Origin: Omnitrophica WOR_2 bacterium GWA2_47_8
Lineage (GTDB): Bacteria; Omnitrophota; Gorgyraeia; Zapsychrales; GWA2-47-8
Assembly: GCA_001805375.1 (NCBI GenBank)
Contig: MHFY01000007.1
Location: 14,465 to 21,049, forward strand
Reading direction: 5' to 3'
DNA length: 6,585 bases
The notes under the pieces are model-generated. The model saw only the letters and a program-made list of their open reading frames with translations. It searched no databases and was not told the DNA's origin. Positions 6,225 through 6,585 of the stretch are shown piece after piece (the stretch's first letter is position 1; each line of letters starts with the position of its first letter). Both the position numbers and the translations under genes were made by a program.

Positions 6225-6585
6225 ATGACCTGGCGTGTTGAAATAAAGGAAAAGCAAGGTATTGTGGATACCTTGGGCCTTTCGACTGCCCGCGACATCC
6301 TCGACTTGGGGATAAAATCCATCTCCAGGGTCGAGACACAGAATGTCTTCACCCTCGAAGGAAATATCTCCGAATCCCAGATCCAAACCATCTGCAAAGA
6401 GCTTTTAGTCAACCCGATCGCCCAGGAGTACGCCTATTTTTCCGAGAATGCGGATGAGCCTCAGCCGGATAATGCCCGCGTGATCGAGATCGCGTATCAC
6501 GCCGGTGTCATGGACCCGGTGGAGGGATCAACGGTCAAAGGGATCAATGACCTGGGTGTCACCGGGATCGACCGGGTGCGTACCT
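6225..6585 (+). CDS. purL: Phosphoribosylformylglycinamidine synthase with tandem N-terminal PurS-like domains (3' partial)
   Basis: Only the first 120 residues are in the window and the frame is open at the right edge. Residues 3-72 form a PurS-type domain (WRVEIKEKQGIVDTLG..., then LDLGIKSISRV, then a V-F-T-L strand). A second copy starts at 85 (RVIEIAYHAGVMDPVEGS..., LGVTGIDRVRT). Positions 5-38 and 87-120 align without gaps at 14 of 34 identities, so the duplication is visible directly. Two PurS-like units fused in front of the PurL synthetase are, to my knowledge, the layout of the roughly 1000-residue FGAM synthases of several environmental lineages. That a PurL body follows is inference. 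FGAM synthase converts FGAR, glutamine and ATP to FGAM; PurS bridges PurL and PurQ. The start at 6225 fits the domain edge. An in-frame ATG at 6147 would add 26 unconserved residues, and neither has a Shine-Dalgarno. It sits with purB and purC but 212 nt downstream, beyond the palindrome. Confidence 0.82.
   Translation, partial: MTWRVEIKEKQGIVDTLGLSTARDILDLGIKSISRVETQNVFTLEGNISESQIQTICKELLVNPIAQEYAYFSENADEPQPDNARVIEIAYHAGVMDPVEGSTVKGINDLGVTGIDRVRT

Overview
The window looks like ordinary bacterial chromosome with moderate GC content. Nothing in it is phage, plasmid, CRISPR or insertion-sequence machinery. The lineage cannot be read from the sequence with certainty. A large multi-membrane-span protein with C-terminal TPRs, a secreted DUF2059 protein, and a purine gene set with tandem PurS-like domains suggest a Gram-negative environmental lineage. 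Omnitrophota/PVC-like or deltaproteobacterial-type bacteria are plausible, but this is inference (low to moderate confidence).

Layout. Positions 1-1798 (+) hold the 3' part of a membrane protein of the TMTC-like, GT-C-type glycosyltransferase class, with about ten membrane spans followed by about six TPRs. Its 5' end lies outside the window. It meets, tail to tail with only 4 nt between stops, a polyprenyl (probably C15/C20) diphosphate synthase on the minus strand (1803-2882). A divergent intergenic region of about 210 nt follows, with overlapping inverted repeats and a good sigma-70-type promoter that drives a small secreted DUF2059 protein (3096-3683, +). A 329-nt gene-free stretch comes next, with a perfect 10-bp inverted repeat (possible terminator) and a second good promoter. 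It leads into a purine cluster: purB (4013-5305), purC (5308-6012, 2 nt downstream) and the start of a fused PurS/PurL-type FGAM synthase (6225 to the window edge).

How the genes work together. PurL/PurS makes FGAM (step 4 of IMP synthesis), PurC makes SAICAR, and PurB splits SAICAR to AICAR and also adenylosuccinate to AMP. purB-purC is clearly one transcription unit. The third gene is separated by about 210 nt, of which 131 nt is an imperfect palindrome built from ATCAG/CTGAT words. That palindrome is the least explained element here. The polyprenyl synthase supplies isoprenoid precursors, and the TPR membrane protein probably acts in envelope glycosylation using a lipid-linked donor. A functional link between those two is only conjecture.

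I do not see an undescribed multi-gene system. The items worth a second look are the purC/purL palindrome, the tandem PurS-like repeat, the overlapping hairpins at 2951-3037, and a strong GATC excess (with G-ending codon followed by ATC) in all genes except the first.
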